Below the pieces are notes generated by a model that saw only the letters and a program-made list of their open reading frames with translations, did not search any database and had not been told where the DNA came from. The translations under genes were made by a program, and so were the position numbers. Positions 9,647 to 18,428 of a stretch of 64,000 bases of DNA are shown one piece after another. Numbering within the stretch: the first letter of the stretch is position 1; every line of letters begins with the position of its first letter. This DNA is from Erwinia sp. 198 (GTDB taxonomy: Bacteria; Pseudomonadota; Gammaproteobacteria; Enterobacterales; Enterobacteriaceae): the NCBI RefSeq assembly GCF_003937915.1, contig NZ_RHUM01000004.1:161840-225839 (forward strand). Direction: 5' to 3'.

Positions 9647-10262
9647 TTAAAAATAGAGCATTTCTATTTCGGCGTTATAGAGTGCTGTGTAAAAAATCGG
9701 GTTGAGGATTTTTAGCCGTTCAGCTGCTTCTGCTGCGGCCTTGGCATAACCATATGCGCCCAAAACGGGTGCGCCGAATGTTGTTATTCTTGTTAATGTT
9801 GCATCCAGCGTTATTCTTAACCCTGCACTCATGTATATGGCGGACGCCACTGCATAACCTGGAGAGCGACTCATAAAACCCGCTGAAGAAAATCCCGCGC
9901 CGTATTTTATAAGAATACGCTCAATATTTTTTTCTCTCTATAGATAAATCACCAAATATGTTTTCAGTGTAAACTTCAAGCATGTATTTTATGACATCCT
10001 CTTTAATGCGGATGTTTGAAATACTATATCTTATAGACTTGTTATTAGGCGGAAAGTTGCGAGACTTCACAGAGCGGGATGGAAGGGTTTTAAATAAAGC
10101 CTTAATAAACCTTAGATCTTCTTTTTGTAGTTTTTTACAAACATCCTGATAATTTTCTGTTAAACACGAAAAATACCAGCTTAAACGCTCGACCCCATCG
10201 TATATTAACTTTCCCTGTTTGAGGTTGAGGTAATGAACCGGCTGAAAGATGTAAGCCGCCAC
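9647..10262 (-). pseudogene. Unknown gene split by a frameshift in an A7 run
   Basis: Two minus-strand frames (10262-9921 and the one ending at 9647) join into a single 204-codon gene if one A is removed from the run of seven at 9927-9933. The first part is basic and mixed; the second is rich in Gly and Ala with hydrophobic stretches (YGAGFSSAGFMSRSPGY, then TFGAPVLGAYGYAKAAAEAA). The function is unknown. The glycine/alanine-rich tail recalls effector or bacteriocin-associated proteins, but nothing is decisive. The 5' end overlaps the small plus-strand gene at 10233, so the true start may be lower. Confidence 0.55.
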
Positions 10263-10394
10263 TTCCTGAACCTATTGGAGACGTCTAAAGAAACTGGCGC
10301 AGATCAGCGCTGGATTGCCCAAGCCAAAACAGCAATGCAGCATGCCTGCATGTATGGCTGCCGGGCGGTTGCTCAGCCGGATGATGATTGCTGA
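10233..10394 (+). CDS. Short Acb2/Tad1-hairpin-like phage protein (probable)
   Basis: This 53-residue gene starts at an ATG with GAGG 8 bases upstream. The C-terminal half, RWIAQAKTAMQHACMYGCRA followed by VAQP, has the spacing of the short hairpin domain found in phage Acb2/Tad1-type proteins (RW-x-x-x-x-x-T, Q, M, R-A, QP). Family members bind cyclic nucleotide signals and blunt CBASS or Thoeris defence. The N-terminal helix (LKDVSRHFLNLLE) is short compared with characterised Acb2, so this could be a truncated or minimal version. Assignment is from memory of the motif, not a search. Confidence 0.55.
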   Translation: MNRLKDVSRHFLNLLETSKETGADQRWIAQAKTAMQHACMYGCRAVAQPDDDC

Positions 10395-10540
10395 GGTCAT
10401 TACAAGGTGCTTTCTAACCAGAGCACATCGACAATGTTCTGAGGGGCATCGACTTGAGAATTGCTCAATGAATACGATGCCATTAAACTGTAAGACGGAT
10501 TATTTAAACTCTAATGCGCTTTATGCAAAGCATCATTTTC

Positions 10541-10987
10541 TCATATTAAGGACACCCTGCCATCTGAGCTCTGAATATACGTTTTATCACCTATATTTAT
10601 AAATGCTTTTCCATCGATGCTCCCTCTTACAACTAATGCTATGCTGTTATATACACATTTATTATGCTCGCCATTAGTATCATCAAAGCAGGTATAGTCA
10701 TCAATTGAACCATCTCTGCTTCCTGTTGGTAATTTTTCATAACCGCCGAAATTCATGACGATCACTGTGAAGTTATCTGGGGTGTTGATAATATGATATT
10801 TTTTCTGAATTGAATCTTTGTTTTTCAACCACCAATTTAGTTTTCCTTCAGTAGTCATTGGTAAGTGTTCTACAAAAACTGCACCATTATCAACTCTGAC
10901 TATTTTGGTTGGCCTTATAGCAATCCATACACAGTATGCTGTTATTAAAAAAATTAGAATTGCTCCAATCCTTTTATATTTAAACAT
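10541..10987 (-). CDS. DUF943 family membrane-anchored protein
   Basis: This 148-residue protein has one N-terminal membrane segment (about residues 8-25) and the family landmarks IRPTKIV, then LPMTTEGKLNWWLKNKDSI, then an MNFGGYEK region and a DDYTCFDD cysteine motif. DUF943 proteins are common in enterobacterial accessory regions and have no agreed function. AT-rich composition fits horizontal origin. Confidence 0.85.
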   Translation of the reverse strand: MFKYKRIGAILIFLITAYCVWIAIRPTKIVRVDNGAVFVEHLPMTTEGKLNWWLKNKDSIQKKYHIINTPDNFTVIVMNFGGYEKLPTGSRDGSIDDYTCFDDTNGEHNKCVYNSIALVVRGSIDGKAFINIGDKTYIQSSDGRVSLI

Positions 10988-11328
10988 TGTTCTCTCCTGT
11001 CAATGTTATAGTGGCTTCGAGATTTGTGAAAAATGGCTTTTGAGCAAAATGCTTAGCCCTCTGTAGAACAAACCATGATTATTTTTTTCGATTCCTTTCA
11101 TTCAAAATCAATCCCTTTCAGGCAAATGATTAAGCATTATACATTTTCTGTTTATTAGGTAGGTTGAGAATTTTCTTAACATTTTCTATGCTAAGAGTCA
11201 TTCAAGCTCACATAAGCACTCAGTAATGAACCACAGTCATGGAGTGGTCACTTTGTTAATGGGCATTTTTGGGAGCAGGTCACAAATTGAAATGAAAAAA
11301 TTATATACAGAACAGAAGACTAGTTGGA

Positions 11329-11351
11329 AGGTTTAAATCCTGTAGGCCCAT
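11329..11351 (+). repeat. Attachment-site copy 2 (diverged argU 3' end)
   Basis: AGGTTTAAATCCTGTAGG followed by CCCAT repeats the argU T-arm and 3' end seen at 7244-7270 with two substitutions in the first 18 bases and a small deletion afterwards. It marks the boundary between the first element remnant and the second integrase remnant. Confidence 0.7.
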
Positions 11352-11365
11352 TATTTATCAAAAAT

Positions 11366-11740
11366 TTACCCTCCTTCTCCTGTCTTCAAATTTTCTGTGC
11401 GGGACAGATTTGCGACAGACACCCGGAAAATTGCGTCAATACGGCGTACTTGCCCGGTCAAGTGGTTCGGTGCCAGATGAGCGTCGCTGTACCACCTCAA
11501 TGCTTTCCAGCCACCCATTTCCCGCAGCGCAGATACCGGTACTCCGGCCTGAGCTAACCAGCTCGCCCAGATATGCTGCAGATTGCGTAAGCGGAAATTG
11601 TCAATGCCAGCCGTGGCCAGCGCTATCCGGCGGATCGTGTTGGAGCTTACCCGCATTTTTGCTAAAAAATACCATAAGCCGCCAGCCGCCTTCAGAAAAT
11701 ACAATGCGCTAAAAAACGGCGCGGACTGCTGTCGAACCAA
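11366..11740 (-). pseudogene. Decayed C-terminal part of a second tyrosine integrase
   Basis: The frame reads like the catalytic end of the integrase at 7285, but with key residues lost. FHDLRHTWASW became FRLRNLQHIWASW (the box II Arg is now Gln), and RRYAHLAP became WYSDAHLAP. GVPVSALREMGGW and HLAPNHL are kept. The N-terminal two thirds of the gene are absent. It sits 15 bases after the second attachment copy, mirroring the first element. Confidence 0.85.
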
Positions 11741-11930
11741 TCGTTAGCTAACGGCGCTATCAACCCGTACCCTATACGTCATCGTCACAACATAAAATGA
11801 CTCGGTCAGCCAGCCGTGATTCATTTATTATCAGTTAATTAGCAGCCAGGCCCGACATTGATGCCCTGCGCTGCGGCTGCCTGACTTTTACGCCTGGTAA
11901 TTAATTCGACTCACCCTTTTGCTGTTGCCC
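11741..11930. other. Non-coding stretch after the element remnants
   Basis: I see no gene or clear signal here. It separates the decayed integrase from the cheV promoter and probably contains the far junction of the second element. Confidence 0.5.
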
Positions 11931-11957
11931 TGTACTTTTCTTCACCGGTGCCGATAA
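11931..11957 (+). promoter_or_regulatory. Sigma-28 (FliA)-type promoter of cheV
   Basis: A perfect GCCGATAA -10 box (11950-11957) lies 11 bases after TGTACTTT (11931-11938), which matches TAAAGTTT at 5 of 8 positions. Spacing and position, 78 bases before the cheV ATG, fit flagellar class 3 expression. Confidence 0.7.
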
Positions 11958-12035
11958 CACTCACAGAGTGATAAGCCGCGTGCCGTTGTGCGCCGCTTAC
12001 CAGCGTACAAACAGTCAGGCAACCCAGAGGTAGTA

Positions 12036-12995
12036 ATGGATAATTTCCAGAAAGAGATTGATGAGAGAGCGAATCTCGCCTTATCCAACAAGTTTGAGCT
12101 TCTGTTATTCCGTTTAGGCTCAGATCAGAACGATGCGAAATCAGAACTTTTCGGTATTAACGTGTTTAAGCTGCGCGAAATCGTCCCAATGCCGATTATC
12201 ACCAAAGCCGCAGGCATGAAATCACCTCTGCTGGGCATGGCAAATATTCGCGGCCAGTTTATTCCGGTTATCGATCTGCCCGCCGTTGCGGGCTGCACGC
12301 CGGAAACAGGCTTAAACCTGCTGCTGGTTACCGAATATGCCCGCAGCACGCAGGCTTTCGCCGTGGAATCCGTGGACGATATTGTGCGCCTGAACTGGAG
12401 CCAGATCCATACGGCGGAATCCGGTATCAGCAGCCGCAATATCACCAGCATTGCCTGCCTGGACGATAAAACCAACAGCATGGCGATGGTATTGGACGTA
12501 GAGCAGATCCTGCATGACGTTATTCCTTCCGTACGCGACGTTAAAGCCGAAGACGTTAAGGTGAAAGAGTTTAATATCAGGCCCGGATCGGTTGCTATCG
12601 TAGCGGAAGACTCTAAGGTCGCGCGCCAGATGCTGGAGCAGGGGCTAAAAGTGATGGGCATCCCTGCCGTTATGCACACCACTGGCCGTGAAGCCTGGGA
12701 AAAAATCAAGCTGATGGCGCAACAGGCGATGACGGAAGGCGTTTCCATTCACGATAAAATCGCGATGGTATTAACCGATCTTGAAATGCCGGAAATGGAT
12801 GGTTTTACCTTAACGCGCAATATTAAAAGCGATCTGGGTCTGAAAAATATCCCGGTAGTAATCCACTCTTCGCTTTCGGGCAGCGCTAACGAAGACCACG
12901 TGCGTAAAGTCGGCGCCAATGGCTACGTAGCTAAATTTGAGATCAACGAACTTTCCGCCGTGATCCACAAAGTACTGGAAGAAGCCGGTAACTGA
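12036..12995 (+). CDS. cheV: Chemotaxis coupling protein CheV
   Basis: This 319-residue cytoplasmic protein couples chemoreceptors to CheA. Residues about 20-175 form a CheW-like domain (FGINVFKLREIV, MANIRGQFIPVIDL). The C-terminal 120 residues are a receiver domain with acidic pocket AEDSKVARQM, phospho-acceptor in TDLEMPEMDGF, and the IHSSLSG and K switch region. The start at 12036 is chosen because AGAGG lies 6 bases upstream; a longer frame from 11988 has no ribosome site. It stands alone, away from other chemotaxis genes. Confidence 0.96.
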   Translation: MDNFQKEIDERANLALSNKFELLLFRLGSDQNDAKSELFGINVFKLREIVPMPIITKAAGMKSPLLGMANIRGQFIPVIDLPAVAGCTPETGLNLLLVTEYARSTQAFAVESVDDIVRLNWSQIHTAESGISSRNITSIACLDDKTNSMAMVLDVEQILHDVIPSVRDVKAEDVKVKEFNIRPGSVAIVAEDSKVARQMLEQGLKVMGIPAVMHTTGREAWEKIKLMAQQAMTEGVSIHDKIAMVLTDLEMPEMDGFTLTRNIKSDLGLKNIPVVIHSSLSGSANEDHVRKVGANGYVAKFEINELSAVIHKVLEEAGN

Positions 12996-13188
12996 TTTTT
13001 TATCCTCGGCGGTTAACAGGCCGCCTGATAACAATGACGTGCTGATAAAGCTAAATGAAAAAATGTTACTTCTTTAAATTTCATATTAACGTCAGTAAAT
13101 GCCGAAAGACGCGCCGGAACGTTATTTATAGGTAAAGCAGGAGGAATAATTTATTATTCAGCCACTGTCAGACCATAAGGAGATCAGG

Positions 13189-13455
13189 ATGACAATGCTG
13201 GAACAAATAAAAGTTCTTTATCTTAATGATGAGCAGGGTGAATTTCTCAAATACGATATTCTGGCCGATCAAACCGGACGCGCCGCGCTGGTTCTGGTGC
13301 ATATCTCATTGCAGCACCAAATCGGGCAGCTGTCCTGGGCCGTCTGGACGAAAGTAGACGAGCTGAGCGTGCCGCTGGCGGAGGAAACGCCCGAAGCGGC
13401 GTTAAGGCTGGCGGTCGCGGCCTGCGTCGACCATCGCGCCAGCTGGCAAAAGTAG
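13189..13455 (+). CDS. Conserved small protein of unknown function
   Basis: This 88-residue soluble protein starts MTMLEQIKVLYLNDEQGEFL, with AAGGAGATCAGG just upstream of the ATG. The composition and strong ribosome site support a real gene. It has alternating strands (ALVLVHISLQHQ) and no signal peptide or membrane segment. I do not recognise the family. Confidence 0.7.
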   Translation: MTMLEQIKVLYLNDEQGEFLKYDILADQTGRAALVLVHISLQHQIGQLSWAVWTKVDELSVPLAEETPEAALRLAVAACVDHRASWQK

Positions 13456-13554
13456 CGCTTAAGCTGCCTGCGGGCAGCTTTTCTACGCGGTTGCCTCGCC
13501 ACAATGCTGCTGTTACTCTGACGCCCCCTGTGCCCGCAATTCCCGGTAAATAAA

Positions 13555-14049
13555 ATGATCTGGCTGATGCTTGTGACTTTGGTGGTGGTTTTTATTATTG
13601 GCTTTCGCGTGCTGAATTCACAATCCCGCCGCGCGACCAGCGCGCTGACGAAGCGGCTGAATATCGATCCGGTCTACGTTGAATCGCTGCTCAGCCTGAT
13701 GGGGTCAACGGCCGGAGAAGAGTTTGTCGCCTACCTTTCTCGCGATAACGAGGCGCATTTAAGCAATGCGGCAAGCGTGCTGCTAATCTGGCAGCTGTGT
13801 CTGGTGGATGAATCCGAGGAAAATATTGCCTTCTGGCGTGGCGTACTGCGCGAAGCCTGGCTGCCGACCGGGCTCTCCAGCGAACATGTTCGGCTGGCGC
13901 TGAAGTTTTTGCGCGAGCTGGAGCCGGACGTGCAGGAAATGCACGCATTTCGCCTGCGCTATAACGCCCGGTTCGCTCCCGATAGCACAGAGGTAGAGAA
14001 CGGAAGCAATAATGTGGTATCGATTCATTCTCATTCTCATCACCACTGA
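13555..14049 (+). CDS. yicN: DUF1198 family membrane protein (YicN-like)
   Basis: This 164-residue protein has one N-terminal membrane anchor (residues 2-20) and a helical cytoplasmic body that follows E. coli YicN closely: RLNIDPVYVESLL, AHLSNAASVLLIWQ and LALKFLRELEPDVQ. It ends in a His-rich tail, HSHSHHH, which could bind metal. No function is established for the family. Confidence 0.88.
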   Translation: MIWLMLVTLVVVFIIGFRVLNSQSRRATSALTKRLNIDPVYVESLLSLMGSTAGEEFVAYLSRDNEAHLSNAASVLLIWQLCLVDESEENIAFWRGVLREAWLPTGLSSEHVRLALKFLRELEPDVQEMHAFRLRYNARFAPDSTEVENGSNNVVSIHSHSHHH

Positions 14050-14199
14050 ATAATTTTTTCCGTCTGTTCAGCGCGGGCATTATCACTTATCTGAATTATT
14101 TTTAAGCGGTTATAAGGAAATAGTGCCTTAATCGGGCAGGAAAGTAATGGCGAAGTGCCTTTTTTGTACACAACACTCGGGTATCAATTCTATTGCAGT

Positions 14200-14218
14200 T
14201 TTATAACAAAGTTATAAA
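14200..14218. promoter_or_regulatory. Perfect inverted repeat upstream of the dehydrogenase operon
   Basis: TTTATAAC-AAA-GTTATAAA is an 8-base perfect inverted repeat in the AT-rich 304-base gap 14050-14353. It could be an operator for the downstream operon. The regulator is unknown, and no other feature is seen in the gap. Confidence 0.35.
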
Positions 14219-14353
14219 GCTTAACTAAAAATAATTAGAGTTTAATTTTTACATTCAGAAATACTTTTATCCATAACATTACTTTTTTTCTGGTCGATAA
14301 CAAAATCTATTAACTCAAATTACATTTTATTATCATGTGAGAGTCGTAATGTT

Positions 14354-15079
14354 ATGTTGCTACAAAAAGAAACTACCCGGCGCAAGTTTTTACTGGGGTC
14401 GCTGTTAGCATTACCGCTCGGCGAGCTGGTCTTTAAAGGATTAACGGCGGCGCAGGCTGCTGAAATGGCCGCACCCGATCTGCTCGATTATAAACCCATC
14501 TTTTTTTCTGCCGACGAATGGCAATTCGTGATGGCCGCCTGCGATCGCCTGATCCCGGCCGGTGGCAAAGGCAAGGCGCCTGGCGCGCTGGAAACCAACG
14601 TGCCGATTTTTATCGATCAGCAAATGCATGGCGATATGGGCAGCGAAATCTATATGCAGGGGCCGTTCAACCCTCATGCGCCGGCCACCATGGGTTATCA
14701 AATTCCGTTCCGTCCGCAGCAAATCCTGCAAACCGGTATTCGGCTGGTCAACAGCTGGTGCCAGCAGCAGCATCAGAAAGCGTTTCACGAGCTGGAAGTA
14801 GCCGATCGTGAAGCCGTACTGACTCAGGTGCAGAAAAACCAGATCGTCTTTGCCGACCTGGGCGAAAGCGCCCTGCAGGGATCGCAATTCTTCAGTGAAT
14901 TACTCTCCAATACCAAGCATGGCTACCTCTCCGATCCGATGTATGGCGGCAATAAGGGGATGAAAGCCTGGATTGCCATTGGCTTCCCCGGCGCGCGCGC
15001 CAGCTATTTGGAATGGGTGAAGCAGCACAACGTGCCGTATCCGCTGGGCCCGATAAGCATTAAAGGCGAGCGAGCCTGA
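14354..15079 (+). CDS. Gluconate 2-dehydrogenase-type subunit 3 (small subunit)
   Basis: This 241-residue protein starts with a twin-arginine signal (ETTRRKFLLGSLLALPLG, Arg9-Arg10), so the folded complex is exported by Tat. The body is the gluconate_2-dh3 family fold (SADEWQFVMAACDRLIPA, then the HGYLSDPMYGGNKGMKAW region). It precedes the FAD subunit by 34 bases. In this class the small subunit carries the Tat signal and the FAD subunit rides with it. Substrate may be gluconate, 2-ketogluconate or a polyol; sequence alone does not decide. Confidence 0.9.
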   Translation: MLLQKETTRRKFLLGSLLALPLGELVFKGLTAAQAAEMAAPDLLDYKPIFFSADEWQFVMAACDRLIPAGGKGKAPGALETNVPIFIDQQMHGDMGSEIYMQGPFNPHAPATMGYQIPFRPQQILQTGIRLVNSWCQQQHQKAFHELEVADREAVLTQVQKNQIVFADLGESALQGSQFFSELLSNTKHGYLSDPMYGGNKGMKAWIAIGFPGARASYLEWVKQHNVPYPLGPISIKGERA

Positions 15080-15113
15080 GTTTTTCTCTGATTACAGACT
15101 GGCAGGATTAAAA

Positions 15114-16883
15114 ATGGCAACAATCAATAAAGAAGAAGTCGACGTTGTAGTCGTCGGCCTGGGCTGGGCTGGCTCGCTGATGAGCATCGAGCTGGCGATG
15201 GCCGGATTAAAAGTGCGCGCGCTGGAACGCGGCGGCGATCGGGGATATGAAGAGTTCGCCTATCCTAAGCCGGCCGATGAATACGCCTACGCCGTGCGTA
15301 ATAAAGTGATGGCGACCCCGGCGGAAGCAGCGGTGACCGTGCGTTACAACATGAGCCAGACGGCGCTGCCGACGCGTAAATGGGGCGCATTTGCGCCAGG
15401 TACCGGCGTGGGCGGTTCCGGCCTGCACTGGACGGCGGTACTGATCCGTCCAACGCCAACCGATCTGAAGCTGAAAACCTATGCGGATCAGGCCTACAAA
15501 CCAGGCATCCTGCAGGAAGATATGCGCATCATGGACTTCCCGTTCACCTGGGATGAAATCGAGCCGTATTACACCAAATTTGAAAATATCTGCGGCCAGT
15601 CCGGCAATACCGGCAACCTGCGCGGGCAGATCCTGGAAGGCGGCGACCCGTTTGAAGGGCCGCGCTCAGAGCCTTACCCGCTGCCGCCTCTGGAAGATAC
15701 GCTTAATACCAGCATGTTTGCGAAAGCGGCGAAAAAGCTCGGCTATCATCCGTTCCCGAACCCGTCCGCCTGCGTTTCCCGTGCCTGGACCAACCCTTAC
15801 GGCAACCAGATCGCGCCCTGTAACTACTGCGGCTACTGCAGTAAATACCCGTGCCTGAACTATTCCAAAGCCTCGCCGCAGACCGCCGTTATGGATGCGC
15901 TTAAGCGTATGGATAACTTCTCTTATGAAGTGCACGCCAACGTGATGAAAGTGGTGCTGCATGACGATAAGAAAACGGCTAAGGGCGTGATTTATATCGA
16001 TGCGCAGGGCAACGAGTGCTTCCAGCCCGCGAAAATCGTGGTGTTGAGCAGCTTCCAGTTCTGTAACGTTCGCCTGATGCTGCTGTCCGGCATCGGTCAA
16101 CCTTACAATCCTATCACCGAAGAGGGCGTGATTGGTCGTAACTACGCTTTCCTGAGCAACGGCGGCGCCACGCTGTTCTTCAAAGACAAAAACTTTAATC
16201 CGTTCGCTACGGCTGGCGCTACCGGCCAGATGATTAACGATATTTCGCCAGGCAACTTTGACGGCCCGTCGCTGGGCTTTATCGGCGGCGCGAAAATTCA
16301 CAGTTCGCAGGCTACCGGCACGCCAATCAGCACCGCGCTGCCGAAAGGCACGCCGTCGTGGGGAACCGGCTGGAAAGAGGGGCTGGAAGAGTGGTACGGC
16401 CATTCGATGAAAATCAGCATTACCACCACCTGCCAGTCCTATCGCGATATCTATCTCGATCTGGATCCGAACTACAAGGATGAATACGGCTATCCGCTGC
16501 TGCGGATGACCTTCGACTGGAAACAGAACGAGCTGAAGCTGCAGCAGTATCTGAAAGGCGTGGTCAGTAACATCACCAAAGAGCTGAACCCGGACAGCTA
16601 CAGCGAAAGCTTCCTGCCGATGGACGCGCATTTTGACCTGACCAAATACGTCTCGACCCATAACGTGGGCGGTGCGGTAATGGGCGATAACCCTAAAACC
16701 TCGGCGCTGAACAAGTATCTGCAAAGCTGGGATGTGCATAACGTCTTTGTGCCGGGCGGCAACGCTTTCCCGCAAAACTTCCAGGCGAACCCGACCGATA
16801 CCATTGGCGCGCTAACGCTGATGGCGGCGCAGGCAATCAAAGATATCTATCTGAAAAATCCCGGTCCAATGGTACAGGCGTAA
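15114..16883 (+). CDS. GMC-family FAD dehydrogenase large subunit (gluconate/ketogluconate type)
   Basis: This 589-residue flavoprotein has the dinucleotide fold GLGWAGSLMSIELAMAG near residues 15-32, the GVGGSGLHW loop near 100, and a GMC C-terminal half with HNVGGAVMGDN and PGGNAFPQNFQANPT near residues 515-560. A cysteine cluster, CNYCGYCSKYPC near residue 235, may bind an iron-sulfur centre, as in related fructose and glucose dehydrogenases. It oxidises a sugar acid in the periplasm and passes electrons to the cytochrome c encoded next. No signal peptide of its own fits piggy-back Tat export. Confidence 0.92.
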   Translation: MATINKEEVDVVVVGLGWAGSLMSIELAMAGLKVRALERGGDRGYEEFAYPKPADEYAYAVRNKVMATPAEAAVTVRYNMSQTALPTRKWGAFAPGTGVGGSGLHWTAVLIRPTPTDLKLKTYADQAYKPGILQEDMRIMDFPFTWDEIEPYYTKFENICGQSGNTGNLRGQILEGGDPFEGPRSEPYPLPPLEDTLNTSMFAKAAKKLGYHPFPNPSACVSRAWTNPYGNQIAPCNYCGYCSKYPCLNYSKASPQTAVMDALKRMDNFSYEVHANVMKVVLHDDKKTAKGVIYIDAQGNECFQPAKIVVLSSFQFCNVRLMLLSGIGQPYNPITEEGVIGRNYAFLSNGGATLFFKDKNFNPFATAGATGQMINDISPGNFDGPSLGFIGGAKIHSSQATGTPISTALPKGTPSWGTGWKEGLEEWYGHSMKISITTTCQSYRDIYLDLDPNYKDEYGYPLLRMTFDWKQNELKLQQYLKGVVSNITKELNPDSYSESFLPMDAHFDLTKYVSTHNVGGAVMGDNPKTSALNKYLQSWDVHNVFVPGGNAFPQNFQANPTDTIGALTLMAAQAIKDIYLKNPGPMVQA

Positions 16884-16889
16884 GCGACG

Positions 16890-18143
16890 ATGAAGATTAA
16901 ACATTTTTTACTCGCCAATGCCGTGCTGCTCAGTGCCGGTTCGGCGCTGGCGGCTCCGGCAGACAACGGCGAGCTGATTAAACAGGGCGAGTACCTTTCA
17001 CGCCTGGGCGACTGTAGCGCCTGCCACTCGCTGCCCGGAAAACCGGCTTTTTCCGGCGGCCTGGCGATCGAGTCAAATCTGGGCACCATTTATTCGACCA
17101 ATATCACGCCGGATAAAGAGCATGGGATCGGTAATTACAGCGAACAGCAGTTTTCCGACGCGGTACGTAAAGGCGTGCTGCCTGACGGCAAGCGGCTGTA
17201 TCCGGCTATGCCTTATCCTGATTACGCTAAAATCAGCGACCAGGATATGCACGCGCTTTACGTCTATTTTATGCAGGGCGTGAAGCCGAGCGCGGAACAG
17301 CCGCCGGAAACCGATCTCAGCTTTCCGTTCAGCCAGCGTTGGGGCATGCGCTTCTGGAACTGGGCCTTTGCTTCCGATAAGCCTTTCCGGCCGATCGGCG
17401 GCGCCTCAGCCGAGGTTAATCGCGGTGCCTATATCGTCGAAAGCCTGGGCCACTGCGGCAGCTGCCACACGCCTCGCGGACTGGGTATGAACGAAAAGGC
17501 GCTCGACAGCGGCGACAAAGATTTCCTTGCCGGCGGCAGCCTGAACGACTGGGAAGTGCCTTCGCTGCGCGGCTTACCGCGCTGGACGGAGCAGGAAACC
17601 ATCGATTACCTGGCGACGGGCCGCAACGATAAGGCAGCGGTAGGCGGCGAGATGACCTCGGTGGTGGAGCACAGCACCTCTTATATGAGCGAGGCAGATC
17701 TGAAAGCGATCGCGGCCTATCTGAAGTTCCTGGGCGGCAATCCTTCACTGCCTGCCGGTGACGATAAAGCGGCAGGCGCGACGGAGGCTAAGCTGACGGC
17801 GGCCAAAAACCTGACCACCGGCGAGCGCCTCTATCTGGATAACTGCGGCGCCTGCCATTTTGTGACGGGCAAGGGCGCGCCTGGCGTCTTCCCGCAGCTG
17901 GATCAGGCCACTATCGTTAACGCAGGCGATCCGACGGGGCTTATCCATACCATTCTGGCCGGCGCACAGCAGCCTTCAACGGCGAAAGCGCCTTCCACGC
18001 TGGCGATGCCGGGCTTTGCTGCCCGTCTGAACGACGAGGAGGTCGCGCAGCTGGCTACCTTTATCCGTCAGGGCTGGAGCAATAAAGCCGCTGCGGTGAA
18101 AGCCGACGAGGTGAAAAAAGTGCGCGAAACGCTGAAGCACTAG
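16890..18143 (+). CDS. Triheme cytochrome c subunit of the periplasmic dehydrogenase
   Basis: This 417-residue protein has a Sec signal peptide (cleavage after about residue 21) and three CxxCH heme sites at Cys42/Cys45/His46, Cys189/Cys192/His193 and Cys319/Cys322/His323. It carries electrons from the FAD subunit to ubiquinone at the outer face of the inner membrane. It starts 6 bases after the large subunit, and a strong terminator ends the operon. Confidence 0.95.
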   Translation: MKIKHFLLANAVLLSAGSALAAPADNGELIKQGEYLSRLGDCSACHSLPGKPAFSGGLAIESNLGTIYSTNITPDKEHGIGNYSEQQFSDAVRKGVLPDGKRLYPAMPYPDYAKISDQDMHALYVYFMQGVKPSAEQPPETDLSFPFSQRWGMRFWNWAFASDKPFRPIGGASAEVNRGAYIVESLGHCGSCHTPRGLGMNEKALDSGDKDFLAGGSLNDWEVPSLRGLPRWTEQETIDYLATGRNDKAAVGGEMTSVVEHSTSYMSEADLKAIAAYLKFLGGNPSLPAGDDKAAGATEAKLTAAKNLTTGERLYLDNCGACHFVTGKGAPGVFPQLDQATIVNAGDPTGLIHTILAGAQQPSTAKAPSTLAMPGFAARLNDEEVAQLATFIRQGWSNKAAAVKADEVKKVRETLKH

Positions 18144-18151
18144 CGGTAACA

Positions 18152-18178
18152 GGAGAGGCGCAACGCCTCTCCTTTTTT
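18152..18178 (+). terminator. Terminator of the three-subunit dehydrogenase operon
   Basis: Stem GGAGAGGCG / CGCCTCTCC with loop CAA is followed by six Ts, right after the cytochrome gene. Confidence 0.92.
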
Positions 18179-18346
18179 ATGCCTGAACCGCCTTTCCCGT
18201 TATATCAGAAAAAAATCTAACGTTATGCAGACCACTTCTCCGTACTTAGCCAACTGACGTCTTTAATTTATATATCAATTAGTTAATAACGAGCGCCAGG
18301 CTGCATTGTTTGCGTCAATCATCAATATGAATAATCCATGACATCG

Positions 18347-18374
18347 GGAACTCCACTGTATTTTCCGCCACTTA
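18347..18374 (+). promoter_or_regulatory. Hrp box (HrpL promoter) of dspE
   Basis: GGAACT - 15 bases - CCACTTA matches the HrpL promoter consensus GGAACC-N15/16-CCACNNA. It lies 54 bases before the dspE start codon. The same -10 element is used at hrpJ (46669-46675). Confidence 0.9.
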
Positions 18375-18428
18375 GCTCGGGTATCAGACGTTCCGGCTAA
18401 TCAGACGTACCGGCTAAGGAGATATAGC

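Noticed and set aside
11324..11557. Plus-strand frame over the second attachment copy
   Set aside because: Shadow of the decayed integrase on the other strand.
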